A stretch of DNA of 64,000 bases from Marinobacter sp. LV10R510-11A (GCF_900215155.1 NZ_LT907980.1:372001-436000), one strand, 5' to 3'. Shown: positions 48,935 to 59,584, counted from the first letter of the stretch. Notes: generated from the sequence alone by a model not told the origin. Program-made: numbers and translations.

Positions 48935-49948
48935 ATGTATGACATCATCGGCGATATTCACGGCTACGCCACCGAGTTGAAAGCGCTACTCACCAAAATG
49001 GATTACCGAGAAATTGATGGCGTTTGGCAGCATCCTGAGCGGACGGTGATTTTTCTGGGTGATTTTGTGGACCGCGGTCCGGAGCAGGTTGAAACGGTTC
49101 AGATTGCCAAAGCGATGGTCGATAAGGGCAAAGCAATGGCCGTTATGGGTAACCACGAATTCAATGCGGTTTGCTGGGCTACTGAAGACCCCGATCATGA
49201 ATTTGATGCCGATTGTTGGGATACTGAAGATCCCGAACATGAACTTAATGCCGTTGCTGGGGACACTCCCAATCCAGAAAATCAGAAAAAATATTTACGC
49301 CTTCATACCGACAAGAATCATCGCCAGCATAAGGAGTTTCTGGAACAGGTAGTTGAGGGCAGTGAACTTCACGAGGATTTTGTTGAGTGGTTTAAAACTC
49401 TTCCAATATTTCTGGACCTACCAGAGCTCAGAGTTGTTCACGCCTGTTGGTCTCCCGAGCATCTGGAGCAAGCTCGTGGTTACATCGATAAAGAGAATCG
49501 ATTGTTGTCGGACTCTTGGGAAAAAGCCAGTCGAGATGGCAGTGAAGCCTACGATATGATCGAAACCTTGCTGAAAGGGCTGGAGATATTGCTGCCAAAA
49601 CCGCACTTTTTCCTTGATAAAGAAGGGAACCCTCGCCATGAAATCAGGACCAGGTGGTGGCAAACAGAGAACCTGACCTATCATGCTCTTGCCATGGTGC
49701 CCGGCTCAGAGATTGACAAGATCCCTCACGACCCTGTGGAGGCGCACATTCTTCCTGGTTACGACGAGAAAAAGCCGGTGTTTGTTGGCCATTACTGGAG
49801 GACAGGGGAGCCAGCGCCATTGACTGAGTACATTGCCTGCTTAGATTATAGTGTGGCGGGCGAGAACGGCGGAAAGCTATGCGCGTATCGTTTTAATAAC
49901 GATTCTAAGATTGATCCGAACAGATTTGTTTGGGTCAATCGTTATTAG
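48935..49948 (+). CDS. PPP-type metallophosphatase
   Basis: A 337-residue calcineurin-like phosphatase of the bacterial PPP group (PrpA/ApaH relatives). Metal and catalytic motifs are GDIHG (6-10), GDFVDRG (42-48), GNHE (72-75), VVHACW and GHYW. Substrates of the group include phosphoproteins, dinucleoside polyphosphates and RNA or tRNA ends, so the substrate is open. Directly after GNHE there is a threefold 14-residue repeat (75-115) that appears to be a local expansion. GGAGG precedes ATG 48935. It belongs to the paralog B module. Confidence 0.88.
   Translation: MYDIIGDIHGYATELKALLTKMDYREIDGVWQHPERTVIFLGDFVDRGPEQVETVQIAKAMVDKGKAMAVMGNHEFNAVCWATEDPDHEFDADCWDTEDPEHELNAVAGDTPNPENQKKYLRLHTDKNHRQHKEFLEQVVEGSELHEDFVEWFKTLPIFLDLPELRVVHACWSPEHLEQARGYIDKENRLLSDSWEKASRDGSEAYDMIETLLKGLEILLPKPHFFLDKEGNPRHEIRTRWWQTENLTYHALAMVPGSEIDKIPHDPVEAHILPGYDEKKPVFVGHYWRTGEPAPLTEYIACLDYSVAGENGGKLCAYRFNNDSKIDPNRFVWVNRY
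49157..49279 (+). repeat. Three 42-bp tandem repeats inside the phosphatase gene
   Basis: Units at 49157-49198, 49199-49240 and 49241-49279 encode [28 protein letters not shown] and [13 protein letters not shown]. The units have diverged at the DNA level but keep frame. They insert about 28 residues right after the GNHE active-site motif. Confidence 0.85.
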
Positions 49949-49976
49949 CGCAGAGCAATTTCCGGGGAGCATCTCC

Positions 49977-49982
49977 TATAAT
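49977..49982 (+). promoter_or_regulatory. Candidate -10 for hsdM operon
   Basis: TATAAT 55 bp before the hsdM ATG, in the 89-bp gap after the phosphatase gene. The -35 region is poor. The shared dyad operator is absent here, so the restriction operon seems independently controlled. Confidence 0.4.
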
Positions 49983-50037
49983 TCCAAGTGGATTTCGAGC
50001 CGATAGCGACTTAAAACGTATTCAACAGGAAAGTAAA

Positions 50038-51609
50038 ATGACGAGTACCCAACAACGCGCCGCCCTGCAACGCCAAATCTGGCAAATTGCCAATAATGTA
50101 AGAGGCTCAGTGGACGGCTGGGATTTTAAGCAGTATGTACTCGGCACCCTGTTTTACCGCTTTATCAGTGAAAACTTCGCCAGTTACATTGAAGCCGGTG
50201 ACGACAGTATCCACTACGCAGAGTTGCCTGATAGCGTCATCACCAACGACATCAAAGACGACGCAATTAAGACTAAGGGCTATTTTATTTACCCTAGTGA
50301 GCTGTTTTCCAACATCGCCAAGGGTGCCAATAACAACGAGAGTCTAAACACCGACCTTGCTGCCATTTTTGCCGCCATTGAAAGTTCTGCCAATGGCTAC
50401 CCCTCTGAGCCGGACATCAAAGGCCTGTTTGCCGACTTTGACACCACCAGCAACCGCCTCGGTAATACGGTAAAAGACAAAAACTCCCGTTTGGCTGCTG
50501 TACTCAAGGGCGTAGCCGGGCTTGATTTTGGTGACTTTGAAGGCAGTCACATCGACTTGTTTGGCGATGCTTATGAATTTCTCATCTCCAACTACGCCGC
50601 CAATGCCGGTAAATCTGGCGGCGAGTTTTTCACCCCACAGCATGTGTCTAGGTTGATTGCCCAGCTCGCCATGCACAAGCAAACCAGCGTCAATAAAATT
50701 TATGACCCCGCTGCGGGTTCTGGCTCTTTACTGCTGCAAGCCAAAAAACACTTTGATGCCCACATTATTGAAGACGGTTTTTTTGGCCAAGAGATCAACC
50801 ACACCACCTTTAACCTTGCTCGTATGAACATGTTTTTGCACAACATCAACTACGATAAATTCAATATTATGTTAGGTGATACCTTACGAAATCCGCATTT
50901 TGGTGATAACAAACCCTTTGATGCTATCGTCTCTAACCCACCTTACTCATTAAAGTGGATAGGCTCAGACGACCCAACTCTGATCAACGACGATCGCTTT
51001 GCTCCAGCGGGTGTGCTTGCGCCCAAATCCAAGGCCGACTTTGCTTTTGTACTGCATGCACTCAGCTACTTATCCAGTAAAGGCCGTGCAGCCATCGTCT
51101 GTTTCCCCGGCATTTTTTACCGAGGCGGTGCAGAGAAGAAAATTCGTCAATACTTAGTTGATAATAACTATGTGGAAACGATAATTTCACTCGCACCCAA
51201 TTTTTTTTTTGGTACTACTATTTCGGTGACCATACTGGTGCTATCGAAACATAAAACCGACACCGCCACACAGTTTATTGATGCCAGCGGCCTGTTTAAA
51301 AAAGAAACAAACAACAATACCCTCACCGATGAAAACATCGAACAGATTATGCAGGTGTTCGATAGCAAAGCGAATACTGAATACTTCGCTAGATCAGTGC
51401 CTTTTGAAGAAGTCGCCGCCAACGACTACAACCTGTCGGTGAGCAGCTATGTGGAAGCCGAAGACACCCGCGAAGTCGTTGATATTACGGAACTGAACGC
51501 CGAGCTAAAAACTACCGTCGCCAAGATTGACCAGCTACATGAAGATATTGATGCCATTGTGGCCCAGATAGAAGGCGACGTGAGCGAAGTCGATGGGGTT
51601 GAAGTATGA
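50038..51609 (+). CDS. hsdM: Type I restriction-modification DNA methyltransferase HsdM
   Basis: N6-adenine methyltransferase subunit of a type I R-M system. The N-terminal HsdM domain ([32 protein letters not shown]) precedes the SAM site DPAAGSGS near 223 and the catalytic NPPY near 300. The C-terminal helix ends with a coiled coil ([26 protein letters not shown]). ATG 50038 follows AGGAAAG; the longer open frame to 49930 is non-coding. It is coupled to hsdS by ATGA. The locus is visibly more AT-rich than the core genes. Confidence 0.95.
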   Translation: MTSTQQRAALQRQIWQIANNVRGSVDGWDFKQYVLGTLFYRFISENFASYIEAGDDSIHYAELPDSVITNDIKDDAIKTKGYFIYPSELFSNIAKGANNNESLNTDLAAIFAAIESSANGYPSEPDIKGLFADFDTTSNRLGNTVKDKNSRLAAVLKGVAGLDFGDFEGSHIDLFGDAYEFLISNYAANAGKSGGEFFTPQHVSRLIAQLAMHKQTSVNKIYDPAAGSGSLLLQAKKHFDAHIIEDGFFGQEINHTTFNLARMNMFLHNINYDKFNIMLGDTLRNPHFGDNKPFDAIVSNPPYSLKWIGSDDPTLINDDRFAPAGVLAPKSKADFAFVLHALSYLSSKGRAAIVCFPGIFYRGGAEKKIRQYLVDNNYVETIISLAPNFFFGTTISVTILVLSKHKTDTATQFIDASGLFKKETNNNTLTDENIEQIMQVFDSKANTEYFARSVPFEEVAANDYNLSVSSYVEAEDTREVVDITELNAELKTTVAKIDQLHEDIDAIVAQIEGDVSEVDGVEV

Positions 51610-52751
51610 GCAGTATGAGCTGCTTGGAAAAGCTGTTGGGTGGCGTTGAAGTGGAATGGAAAGCATTGAATAGCGTGTTTGATGTTTACGCAGGCGGCGA
51701 TGCTCCAAAAGGTGCATTGTCGGAGATTAAAACCGAGGAATTTAACATCCCCATTTTATCTAATGGAATCGGCAATAAATCTCTATATGGATGGACTGAC
51801 AAATCAAAAATTGAAAAACCGAGTCTAACTATATCGGCAAGAGGAACAATTGGCTGGACAAGCTTTAGAACCAAACCTTTTTTCCCGATTGTCCGTTTGC
51901 TAGTGCTAACACCGAAGATTGAATTAGACCTGAAGTATGCCTACTACTTCATGAAAACCATTGAAAATAGTTATGAAGTTCCAGTGGCTGGTATACCGCA
52001 GCTTACCAAGCCGATGATAAAAAACATTCCAATCCCCATCCCATGCCCTGCCTACCCAGAAAAATCACTTGAAATCCAAGCCGAAATCGTCCGCATTTTG
52101 GACACATTCACCGAGCTGACCGCCGAACTCACCGCCCGCAAAAAACAATACAACTACTATCGCGACCAGTTGTTGAGTTTTGAAGAAAGGGAAGTGGAGT
52201 GGAAGACGTTGGGAGAAGTTGCCGTAATTGGTACGGGTAGTCATGACACAAAGGATGCCATCGAGGGTGGCGATTATATCTTCTATGCCCGCGGTCGGGC
52301 ACCGTTAAAGCTAGACGTGTTTGACTTTGATGAAACTGCAATCATCACTGCTGGAGATGGTGCTGGAGTAGGAAAAGTATATCACTATGCAGAGGGGAAA
52401 TATGCGTTACATCAGCGAGCATATCGTATCGTTCCAAAGGAAGTTATGGAACCGAGATTTATATATCACTATATAGCTGCATATTTTTACGCGTACATCC
52501 AAAAAGCATCGGTGAGTTCATCTGTTACCTCTCTCCGTAGGCCAATGTTTTTAAATTTCCAGGTACCCGTTCCCACGCTCTCGGAACAGAAGCATATCGT
52601 CTCCATTCTCGATAAATTCGACGCGCTGACCAACTCCATCAGCGAAGGCTTGCCGCGTGAGATTGCATTGCGCCAAAAGCAATACGAGTATTACCGCGAT
52701 CTACTGTTGAGCTTTCCTAAGCCTGAAGCTGAAACTGCCGTTAATACATAA
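51606..52751 (+). CDS. hsdS: Type I restriction specificity subunit HsdS
   Basis: DNA-sequence-recognition subunit of 381 residues with two target recognition domains (about 15-150 and 200-325). Each is followed by a conserved helical spacer: [33 protein letters not shown] and its counterpart near the C-terminus ending [15 protein letters not shown]. The two spacers are also similar in DNA, potential sites for domain exchange. The start overlaps hsdM. Confidence 0.93.
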   Translation: MSSMSCLEKLLGGVEVEWKALNSVFDVYAGGDAPKGALSEIKTEEFNIPILSNGIGNKSLYGWTDKSKIEKPSLTISARGTIGWTSFRTKPFFPIVRLLVLTPKIELDLKYAYYFMKTIENSYEVPVAGIPQLTKPMIKNIPIPIPCPAYPEKSLEIQAEIVRILDTFTELTAELTARKKQYNYYRDQLLSFEEREVEWKTLGEVAVIGTGSHDTKDAIEGGDYIFYARGRAPLKLDVFDFDETAIITAGDGAGVGKVYHYAEGKYALHQRAYRIVPKEVMEPRFIYHYIAAYFYAYIQKASVSSSVTSLRRPMFLNFQVPVPTLSEQKHIVSILDKFDALTNSISEGLPREIALRQKQYEYYRDLLLSFPKPEAETAVNT

Positions 52752-52763
52752 GGAAGGAACCCT

Positions 52764-53804
52764 ATGTCCAAAAATATCAGCTTGCAAGACCAGACCACAG
52801 AGTTTCTGCTGTACACAGCACCTAGTGGCGAAATAAAGGTAGAGGTGTTACTGAGTAACGAGACCATCTGGCTAACGCAGGAGCGCATGGCCGAGTTGTT
52901 TGGCGTACAGCGCCCTGCGATTACCAAGCACTTAAAGAATATATTTGAGAGCGGTGAATTAGAGGAACAAGTGGTATGTTCCATTTTGGAACAAACCACA
53001 GAGCACGGCGCCATCGCGGGAAAAACCCAAACCAATAAGGTCAAATATTACAACCTCGACGCGGTAATTTCTGTTGGCTATCGGGTGAATTCTGCGCAAG
53101 CCACCCAGTTCCGGATATGGGCAACGCAGTTGATTAAAGAATACGTCATCAAGGGCTTTGCCATGGATGATGAGCGCCTTAAAAACGGCCAGTTTTTTGG
53201 TAAAGATTACTTTAAAGAGCTGCTGGAGCGGGTACGCTCAATCCGCGCCAGTGAGCGTCGTGTCTATCAACAGATTACCGACATTTTTGCCGAGTGCAGC
53301 ATTGATTACGACCGCAAATCAGAAACCACTCGATTGTTTTATGCCCATGTGCAAGACAAGTTTCATTTTGCCATCACCGGCCATACGGCAGCGGAAATTA
53401 TCTCGCTGAATGCTGATGCGAATATGCCGCTAATGGGTATGACCAGCTATAAGAATGCCCCGGCAGGTCGCGTATTAAAATCAGACACTGTTGTTGCGAA
53501 AAACTATTTGAGCGAAAGCGATATTGGAAAATTGGAACGCACAGTATCGTCGTTCTTTGATTACATCGAAGGCATTATTGAGCGCCGCAACACCTTTACC
53601 ATGGAAGCCTTTGCCGAGAGCGTTAATAAGTTTCTAGCCTTCAATGAATATCAAGTACTGGAAGGTTATGGTCGCATGTCGCGCAAAGCTGCTGAGCAAA
53701 AAGCTTTCCTTGAATATGAGCAATTTAACCAGCAACAAAAAATCGAATCGGATTTTGACCGAGAAGTGCAAAAACTACTGCAGAAAAAGGATGCACAGAA
53801 ATGA
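52764..53804 (+). CDS. rhuM: RhuM-family protein in the hsd locus
   Basis: A 346-residue protein of the RhuM family (Salmonella pathogenicity island gene name). A winged-helix-like N-terminus, [29 protein letters not shown], is followed by [20 protein letters not shown] and a Fic-like or toxin-related C-terminal part with [22 protein letters not shown]. Such genes are commonly inserted between hsdS and hsdR; their function is unproven. It overlaps the hsdR start by 4 bp. Confidence 0.88.
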   Translation: MSKNISLQDQTTEFLLYTAPSGEIKVEVLLSNETIWLTQERMAELFGVQRPAITKHLKNIFESGELEEQVVCSILEQTTEHGAIAGKTQTNKVKYYNLDAVISVGYRVNSAQATQFRIWATQLIKEYVIKGFAMDDERLKNGQFFGKDYFKELLERVRSIRASERRVYQQITDIFAECSIDYDRKSETTRLFYAHVQDKFHFAITGHTAAEIISLNADANMPLMGMTSYKNAPAGRVLKSDTVVAKNYLSESDIGKLERTVSSFFDYIEGIIERRNTFTMEAFAESVNKFLAFNEYQVLEGYGRMSRKAAEQKAFLEYEQFNQQQKIESDFDREVQKLLQKKDAQK

Positions 53805-56800
53805 TTACCTACACCCCCATCGCCGAATCGAACAACTTCATCGTTCTGGATACATACACCAAGGCATGGCAGGTGGCTGATAGCTACCAAAGCGAAGACG
53901 CGTTGGAGCGTGAACTTATTCAAGATCTGCAAAACCAGGGTTATGAATTTGTCCCTGGCTTGAACACGCCTGAGAAGATGCTGGCTAACGTGCGTGTGCA
54001 GTTGCAAACTTTGAATAATGTGCAGTTTGCAGAGGGTGAGTGGTTGCGCTTTGTGGAAACCTATTTGGATAGGCCCAGCGACGGCATTACCGATAAAGCC
54101 CGCAAAATTCATGACGACTATATTTATGATTTTGTGTTTGACGATGGCCGTATTCAAAACATCTACTTGCTTGATAAAAACAACATTGCCCGTAACAAGG
54201 TGCAAGTTATTAAACAGTTTGAACAAACCGGCAGTTACGCCAACCGTTACGATGTCACTATTTTGGTGAATGGCTTACCGCTAGTGCAAATTGAGCTGAA
54301 AAAACGCGGTGTGGCAATTCGCGAGGCGTTTAATCAAGTACACCGTTACAGCAAGGAGAGCTTCAACACAGATAACTCTTTGTATAAATATTTGCAGTTA
54401 TTTGTGATTTCCAACGGTACCGACACCCGCTATTTTGCTAATACCGTGAAGCGCAATATTAACAGTTTCGATTTCACCATGAACTGGGCGCGTGCAGATA
54501 ACTCATTAATTAAAGACTTAAAGGATTTTACCGCGACGTTTTTTTAAAAAAACGCTTTATTGAATGTGCTGTTGCATTACTCGGTGTTTGATGTCAACGA
54601 TACCTTACTGGTGATGCGCCCTTATCAAATTGCCGCCACCGAGCGTATCTTATGGAAAATTAGTAGTGCGTACCAAGCCAAGAATTGGAGCAACACAGAA
54701 AGCGGTGGTTTTATTTGGCATACCACCGGCTCTGGTAAAACCTTAACCAGTTTTAAAGCGGCGCGTCTGGCCACCGAGTTGGAGTTTATCGACAAGGTGT
54801 TTTTCGTGGTCGATCGAAAAGACCTCGATTACCAAACCATGAAAGAATACCAGCGCTTTTCACCCGATAGTGTCAACGGTTCTGACAGCACCGCGGGGCT
54901 AAAGCGTAATCTGGATAAAGACGACAATAAAATCATTGTCACCACCATCCAAAAGCTCAACAATCTGATAAAGGGAGAAGGCGATCGAGCCATCTACCAC
55001 AAGCAAGTGGTATTTATTTTTGATGAATGCCACCGCAGCCAGTTTGGTGAAGCGCAGAAAAATTTGCAGCGAAAGTTTAAGCGCTATTATCAGTTTGGCT
55101 TCACGGGTACGCCGATTTTTCCAGAAAATGCCCTGGGTGCTGAAACCACCGCCGACGTGTTTGGCCGTGAGATGCACTCTTATGTGATTACTGACGCTAT
55201 TCGTGATGAAAAGGTGTTGAAGTTTAAGGTCGATTACAATGATGTGCGCCCGCAGTTTAAAGTGTTTGAAGCTGAACAAGACGAGAAAAAGCTGACGGCG
55301 GCGGAAAACAAGCAAGCCTTATTGCACCCAGACCGTATTCGGGAAATTTCTCGGTATATTTTAAATAACTATCGCCAAAAAACCCATCGCAAACAAGCGG
55401 GCAGCAACGGCTTTAATGCCATGTTCGCCGTCAGCAGTGTTGATGCCGCGAAGCTGTATTATGAAACGCTGAGTCAGTTGCAGGCCGATCCTTTATATCA
55501 AGAAAAGAATAAGCCACTGAAAATTGCCACCATCTTCTCGTTTGCCGCCAATGAAGAACAAAATGCTGTGGGCGACATTCCGGACGAAAGTTTTGACGTG
55601 TCGGCCATGAACAGCAGCGCCAAAGAATTTTTAAGCGCCGCGATTTCCGACTACAATGTCCTTTTTAAAACCAACTTCGGTGTAGATAGCAACGGATTTC
55701 AAAACTATTACCGTGACTTGGCCAAACGCGTTAAATCTAAGGAAGTTGACCTGCTGATTGTGGTCGGCATGTTTTTAACCGGCTTTAATGCCCCCATGCT
55801 GAACACCCTTTTTGTGGATAAAAACCTGCGTTACCACGGTTTAATGCAGGCCTATTCGCGCACCAACCGTATTTATGATGCCACCAAGACCTTCGGCAAT
55901 ATCGTGACTTTTCGGGATTTGGAAAAAGCGACGATTGACTCCATTACCCTGTTCGGTGTTAAAAACACCAAAAATGTGGTGCTTGAAAAAAGTTACAGAG
56001 AATACATGGATGGCTTTACCGATGTTGTCACGGGTGAAGCGCGGCGTGGTTTTATGGATGTGGTCTCGGAATTGGAACAACGCTTTCCTGACCCGGATAA
56101 GATTGTTTTAGAAAAAGACAAGAAAGACTTTACTAAAGTATTTGGCGAGTACTTGCGCGCAGAGAACATCCTGCAAAACTACGACGAGTTTGCCAGCCTT
56201 AAGGCCTTGCAAAACGTTGATGTAAGCGACCAAGAGGCAGTTGAAGTCTTCAAGGCTGAGCACTACTTAGGTGATGAAGATTTAGCGACGTTACAAACTA
56301 TCAGGATGCCAGCTGAACGAAAGATTCAGGATTATCGTTCAACCTATAATGACATTCGGGATTGGTTGCGCCGCGAAAAATCAGCTGAAAACCAGGCTCA
56401 ATCTACCCTTGATTGGGACGATGTGGTATTTGAAGTGGACTTGCTTAAGTCGCAAGAAATTAACCTTGATTATATACTCGAGCTAATTTTCGAGCAAAAC
56501 AAAAAGAAAAAAACCAAGAGTGAATTAATCGAAGAAGTGCGCCGGTTGATTCGTGCGAGCCTGGATAATCGAGCGAAAGAAATCCTGATTGTCGACTTTA
56601 TCAGCCAGACCGACCTCGACGATATTGGCGATAAGGCCACTATTATTGACGAGTTCTTTAAATTTGCACAGGCAGAGCAGAGCCGTGAGGCAGAAGAGCT
56701 GATTCGTTCAGAGGGCTTGAATAAAACAGCGGCTAAACGCTATATCAGCGCCTCGCTGAAACGAGAATATGCCAGCGAGAACGGTACAGAGTTAAATGCA

Positions 56801-56914
56801 ACACTGCCTAAAATGAGCCCGCTGAATCCACAGTACAAAGCCAAGAAGCAGAGCGTTTTTCAAAAGATATCAAGTTTTGTTGAGAAATTTAGAGGTGTCG
56901 GCGGGCATTTTTAG
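53801..56914 (+). pseudogene. hsdR: Type I restriction endonuclease HsdR with in-frame stop
   Basis: Motor and nuclease subunit, 1,037 codons if read whole. Codon 249 is TAA (54545-54547) in the run T7A7; upstream and downstream parts are in the same frame ([10 protein letters not shown], stop, [15 protein letters not shown]), so one base substitution from GAA would explain it. The N-terminal part carries the PD-(D/E)XK nuclease segment [10 protein letters not shown]. The downstream part has Walker [20 protein letters not shown] and the C-terminal HsdM-binding domain. A re-start near 54560 (TTG) has no good ribosome-binding site. If real, restriction is off while methylation persists. Confidence 0.85.
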
Positions 56915-56972
56915 GCGTGGCTTCAGGCTAATCAATGAGGCGACGAGACTGGTATGCATAAGTTCAGTAGCT

Positions 56973-57341
56973 TTAGATTGTCTCTGACCTCGTAACCTGA
57001 TTCCGGGCTTCACGATAGGCGAAATCCCAGCTGTCATTGTTGGTTGGCATGCCGTTTGGTCCAAGTGGGCTTACCCCGAGTTCCTCACGACGCGCATTCA
57101 CTTTCGCCGTGTATTCAGCGTTCATTGGGTTAATGCCGCGCCGGCGGTCGGCGGCGTCGGAAATTGAATCAAGTTGGTTATCGGACTCTTCCGGAAACAA
57201 TTCAAAATGCAGGGTACGTGCAAGCTGTGAAATTTGCTGGTTACGGGCATCTTCTTCGTTTACCCGTTTGATGTCAGCTTCGCTCAAACCCTCGCGTGCT
57301 TTTTGGTACGCGCGGGCTTCTTCTTTTTTAAGGCGGTTCAT
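56973..57341 (-). CDS. Small conserved protein of unknown function
   Basis: A 122-residue hydrophilic protein, MNRLKKEEARAYQKAREGLSEADI..., with RRRGINPMNAEYTAKVNARREELGV, resembling short conserved hypothetical proteins seen in Pseudomonas and Marinobacter. No membrane segment or known fold. AAGGAAAACCT precedes ATG 57341. Its 5' region of about 140 bp holds operator C, the best copy of the shared dyad, so it is probably a regulon member. Confidence 0.72.
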   Translation of the reverse strand: MNRLKKEEARAYQKAREGLSEADIKRVNEEDARNQQISQLARTLHFELFPEESDNQLDSISDAADRRRGINPMNAEYTAKVNARREELGVSPLGPNGMPTNNDSWDFAYREARNQVTRSETI

Positions 57342-57477
57342 AGGTTTTCCTTGGCAGGTTGTTTGATGCTGATACGAAAGGTCATCGCGTTGTGTTGTTT
57401 TCTTTGTTAACTGACTTGCCTTATTTATTATTTATTATTTATTGCCAGCTGTTCCAAAGAACAACACGATAATAGCG

Positions 57478-57510
57478 GATACGTTGCGACAGATTATGTC
57501 GCAACGTATC
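57478..57510. promoter_or_regulatory. Operator site C, perfect 33-bp palindrome
   Basis: Core TGCGACA-GATTA-TGTCGCA at 57485-57503, extended by GATACGT and ACGTATC to perfect 14-bp arms (57478-57491 and 57497-57510) around a 5-base spacer. It lies between the 3' end of the WYL gene and the start of the 57341 gene, and overlaps the expected -35 of a minus-strand promoter with TATTAT at 57474-57469. Poly-TTAT sequence at 57421-57443 lies nearby; the rest of 57342-57568 shows nothing else. Confidence 0.85.
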
Positions 57511-57568
57511 GCAAGTCTAGATTCGAACGATAAATGCACTGACGGGGAGTTCTACAACTCGCGCTTGG

Positions 57569-58543
57569 TCAGCTTTGCTTCAGAAACCCCTCTGGCTCCA
57601 GAATTTCCAGCTCTGTTTCTATTCGCCGCGACAACCATCGGCGTAGCTGCGGGCTGTCTTCTATATAGGTGGTAACGATGTAATGGCTCGGACTGTCGCT
57701 GCTCCGCTCCAGGTTCTGCTCCCGGCCAATGGGGCGGTTGAACAGGGCTTCGGCCAAGGGCTGATTTACGCGTATGACTAAACGAAACGAGCCTTCCATA
57801 CCCAGCGCGAACTGTTGCGCAAGGTCCGGCTCCAGTGAGCTGTCGTTAAAGCTCAGGCTGGCGCTTGCTTGGGTAATGCGGTGCAGCGGGATCAGTTTAA
57901 TGCTGTCGTCGATGGTGTTGGCGCCGGGGTTTTCGGCGAGTAGATACAGAACTTCTTCCTGTAGCAGCAGGCGCAATGGCTGAAGTTTGCTGTAGGTTGT
58001 CTCGCCATTCAGTGTTGTGACGATCAGGTCTAGTGCATCGGTGTCCCTAAGCGCATCTTCGACGATGCTTTGTACTTCTGCACTAATGGGCGGAGACTCC
58101 GGGCGCATTGGGTCAGGCAGGTACTGAATCAGCTGCATCCACTGTTGAGTGTCGCGGTTTTGAGCGGCCGTAGCGGTTGCTTGTTCCCATAGGGAGTCGA
58201 GGCGATTGTAAACGCCGCGGGGTAATCGGTTGTAGGCCTGCTGTTTTAGCAGGGTAAGGGCTAAAGCCGCGTCGCTGTTGTTGATTAGCGTTTCCGGCAA
58301 CAGGCCTTTAAGGCTCGTTAAATGCCAGTAACTTGCTCGCCCGTTATCGCCCTGATTGTCTTCACAATAAATGGCTTGCGGGAACGTATCGAGAAGGCTG
58401 GCCAGATCCCGCTCTACGCTGCGTTTGCTGGTGGCATAGCCACGCTCACCGAGGATTTTGTGGATTTCCTTGGTGGACTTCGCCTGGCCCGGGCGAGGGA
58501 GAATTTTAAGTATTTCAATTTGCCGTTGAAGCTGAGTCGCCAT
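57569..58543 (-). CDS. WYL-domain transcriptional regulator
   Basis: A 324-residue HTH-WYL protein. The N-terminal winged helix (about 1-65, TKEIHKILGERGYATSKRSVERDLASLL) is followed by a linker and the WYL domain near 195-245, where the usual W-Y-L strand reads VLYLLAENPG, then a C-terminal WCX-like extension (residues 250-320). WYL proteins such as BrxR and CapW repress defence genes and bind nucleic-acid or nucleotide ligands. It is 22 bp downstream of the ARH gene, so co-transcribed, and I infer that it recognises the shared dyad including the site in its own promoter. Confidence 0.9.
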   Translation of the reverse strand: MATQLQRQIEILKILPRPGQAKSTKEIHKILGERGYATSKRSVERDLASLLDTFPQAIYCEDNQGDNGRASYWHLTSLKGLLPETLINNSDAALALTLLKQQAYNRLPRGVYNRLDSLWEQATATAAQNRDTQQWMQLIQYLPDPMRPESPPISAEVQSIVEDALRDTDALDLIVTTLNGETTYSKLQPLRLLLQEEVLYLLAENPGANTIDDSIKLIPLHRITQASASLSFNDSSLEPDLAQQFALGMEGSFRLVIRVNQPLAEALFNRPIGREQNLERSSDSPSHYIVTTYIEDSPQLRRWLSRRIETELEILEPEGFLKQS

Positions 58544-58565
58544 GGGTACGATGCATTCCCTGTCG

Positions 58566-59471
58566 TTATTCGCCTTGAGGCGTCATGCCGATTAACTGCT
58601 TGGCCAATGTTTCTATGCGACGTTTGCCCACCAACACGTTTAGCCAGTCTTTGGGAATTCCGTCGATGCCATAATGGCATCCAGCAAGCTGGCCTGTTAC
58701 GGCGGCGACCGTATCGCAATCGTCACCAAGGTTGGCGGCGGTGAGCAATGCGGATTCCAACGAACTGGTTGATGCGAAGCACCAAAGGGCAGCTTCCAGG
58801 GTGTCGACCACATAGCTTTTAGCTTTGATCAGCGTCTCCGGTTTATTGAGGTATTCGCCTCGGGCTAGTGCCAGGATTTTTTTGCTTTGCCAGGCTTGGT
58901 CAGCCGCTGCTGATAGCGCGTCGGATTTGTCCTCGCCAAGGAGTAAGAGGTGGAGGATAAAGGCGAGCAATTCACTGGCTTCCAGACACTCTTGGGCACC
59001 ATGCGTGGTGCGTGTGGCTTCCCGCGCCCAAAGGCGCACAAGTGCCATGTCCGGGTGGGCGGCCAGCACAACAGGAAGAAGGCGCATCAAACCGCCGTTC
59101 CCTGCCGCTAGGGGGTGAGTGGAACCCGAAAAGGCTTCACCGGTGTTTTCGAATTTGTTCAGTGCTGCACCAAGGGTGTTGCCCGGGGTGAGTGCCAGCT
59201 CACACGGCCAACCTTCTTTGCGATCGTAAAACCCCTCGTAACGGCGCATTTGATCGGCGGGATCAAAGCCGTTTGTCTTAGCCAGGCTTTCTCCCAGGCA
59301 CAACGCCAGTCCCGTATCGTCAGACCATTGGCCGACCGGAAGGTAGCGGCGGGTGCTGTGCATATCTGTGATTTCAGTGCTTCCACGGGGACTGAATTCA
59401 ACGCCGTTGGCCAGAGCATCTCCACAAGCCAGTGCTAAAAGTCCACCAAGCGCGCGATCGTTCAGGGTCAT
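58566..59471 (-). CDS. ADP-ribosylglycohydrolase family protein (ARH1)
   Basis: A 301-residue ARH/DraG fold protein that would release ADP-ribose from proteins, nucleic acids or metabolites. N-terminal GGLLALACGDALANGVEF, metal-binding WSDDT (Asp51, Asp52, Thr53), and C-terminal NLGDDCDTVAAVTGQ supply the dinuclear Mg site, so it looks active. ATG 59471 (MTLNDRALGG) is chosen; the frame is open further upstream through the promoter region but that is not plausible coding. First gene of the ARH1-WYL operon and divergent from ARH2. Confidence 0.9.
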   Translation of the reverse strand: MTLNDRALGGLLALACGDALANGVEFSPRGSTEITDMHSTRRYLPVGQWSDDTGLALCLGESLAKTNGFDPADQMRRYEGFYDRKEGWPCELALTPGNTLGAALNKFENTGEAFSGSTHPLAAGNGGLMRLLPVVLAAHPDMALVRLWAREATRTTHGAQECLEASELLAFILHLLLLGEDKSDALSAAADQAWQSKKILALARGEYLNKPETLIKAKSYVVDTLEAALWCFASTSSLESALLTAANLGDDCDTVAAVTGQLAGCHYGIDGIPKDWLNVLVGKRRIETLAKQLIGMTPQGE

Positions 59472-59513
59472 GGGTTTTCCGGTTGTTTGGGTGATGTCGC
59501 TGTGCAATTCATT

Positions 59514-59544
59514 ATTATAGCCCGTTGCGACAAAATGTGACGCA
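59514..59544. promoter_or_regulatory. Divergent promoter region with operator site D
   Basis: TGCGACA-AAATG-TGACGCA at 59526-59544 lies between the divergent starts at 59471 and 59585. On the minus strand TATAAT at 59519-59514 is a good -10 for ARH1-WYL, and the operator fills the space to its -35. That is a repressor arrangement and would put the WYL gene under autocontrol as well as controlling ARH2. Confidence 0.78.
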
Positions 59545-59584
59545 TAGAGTGTATAGGCTGCTTCCATCATTAAGGAGACGGCAA

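Noticed and set aside
54539..54552. Phase-variable frameshift in the hsdR homopolymer
   Set aside because: The two parts are in the same reading frame, so a change in run length is not what separates them; a base substitution to TAA is.
57442..57675. Small plus-strand open frame over operator C
   Set aside because: It crosses the palindrome and the end of the WYL gene, has no ribosome-binding site and no recognisable protein.
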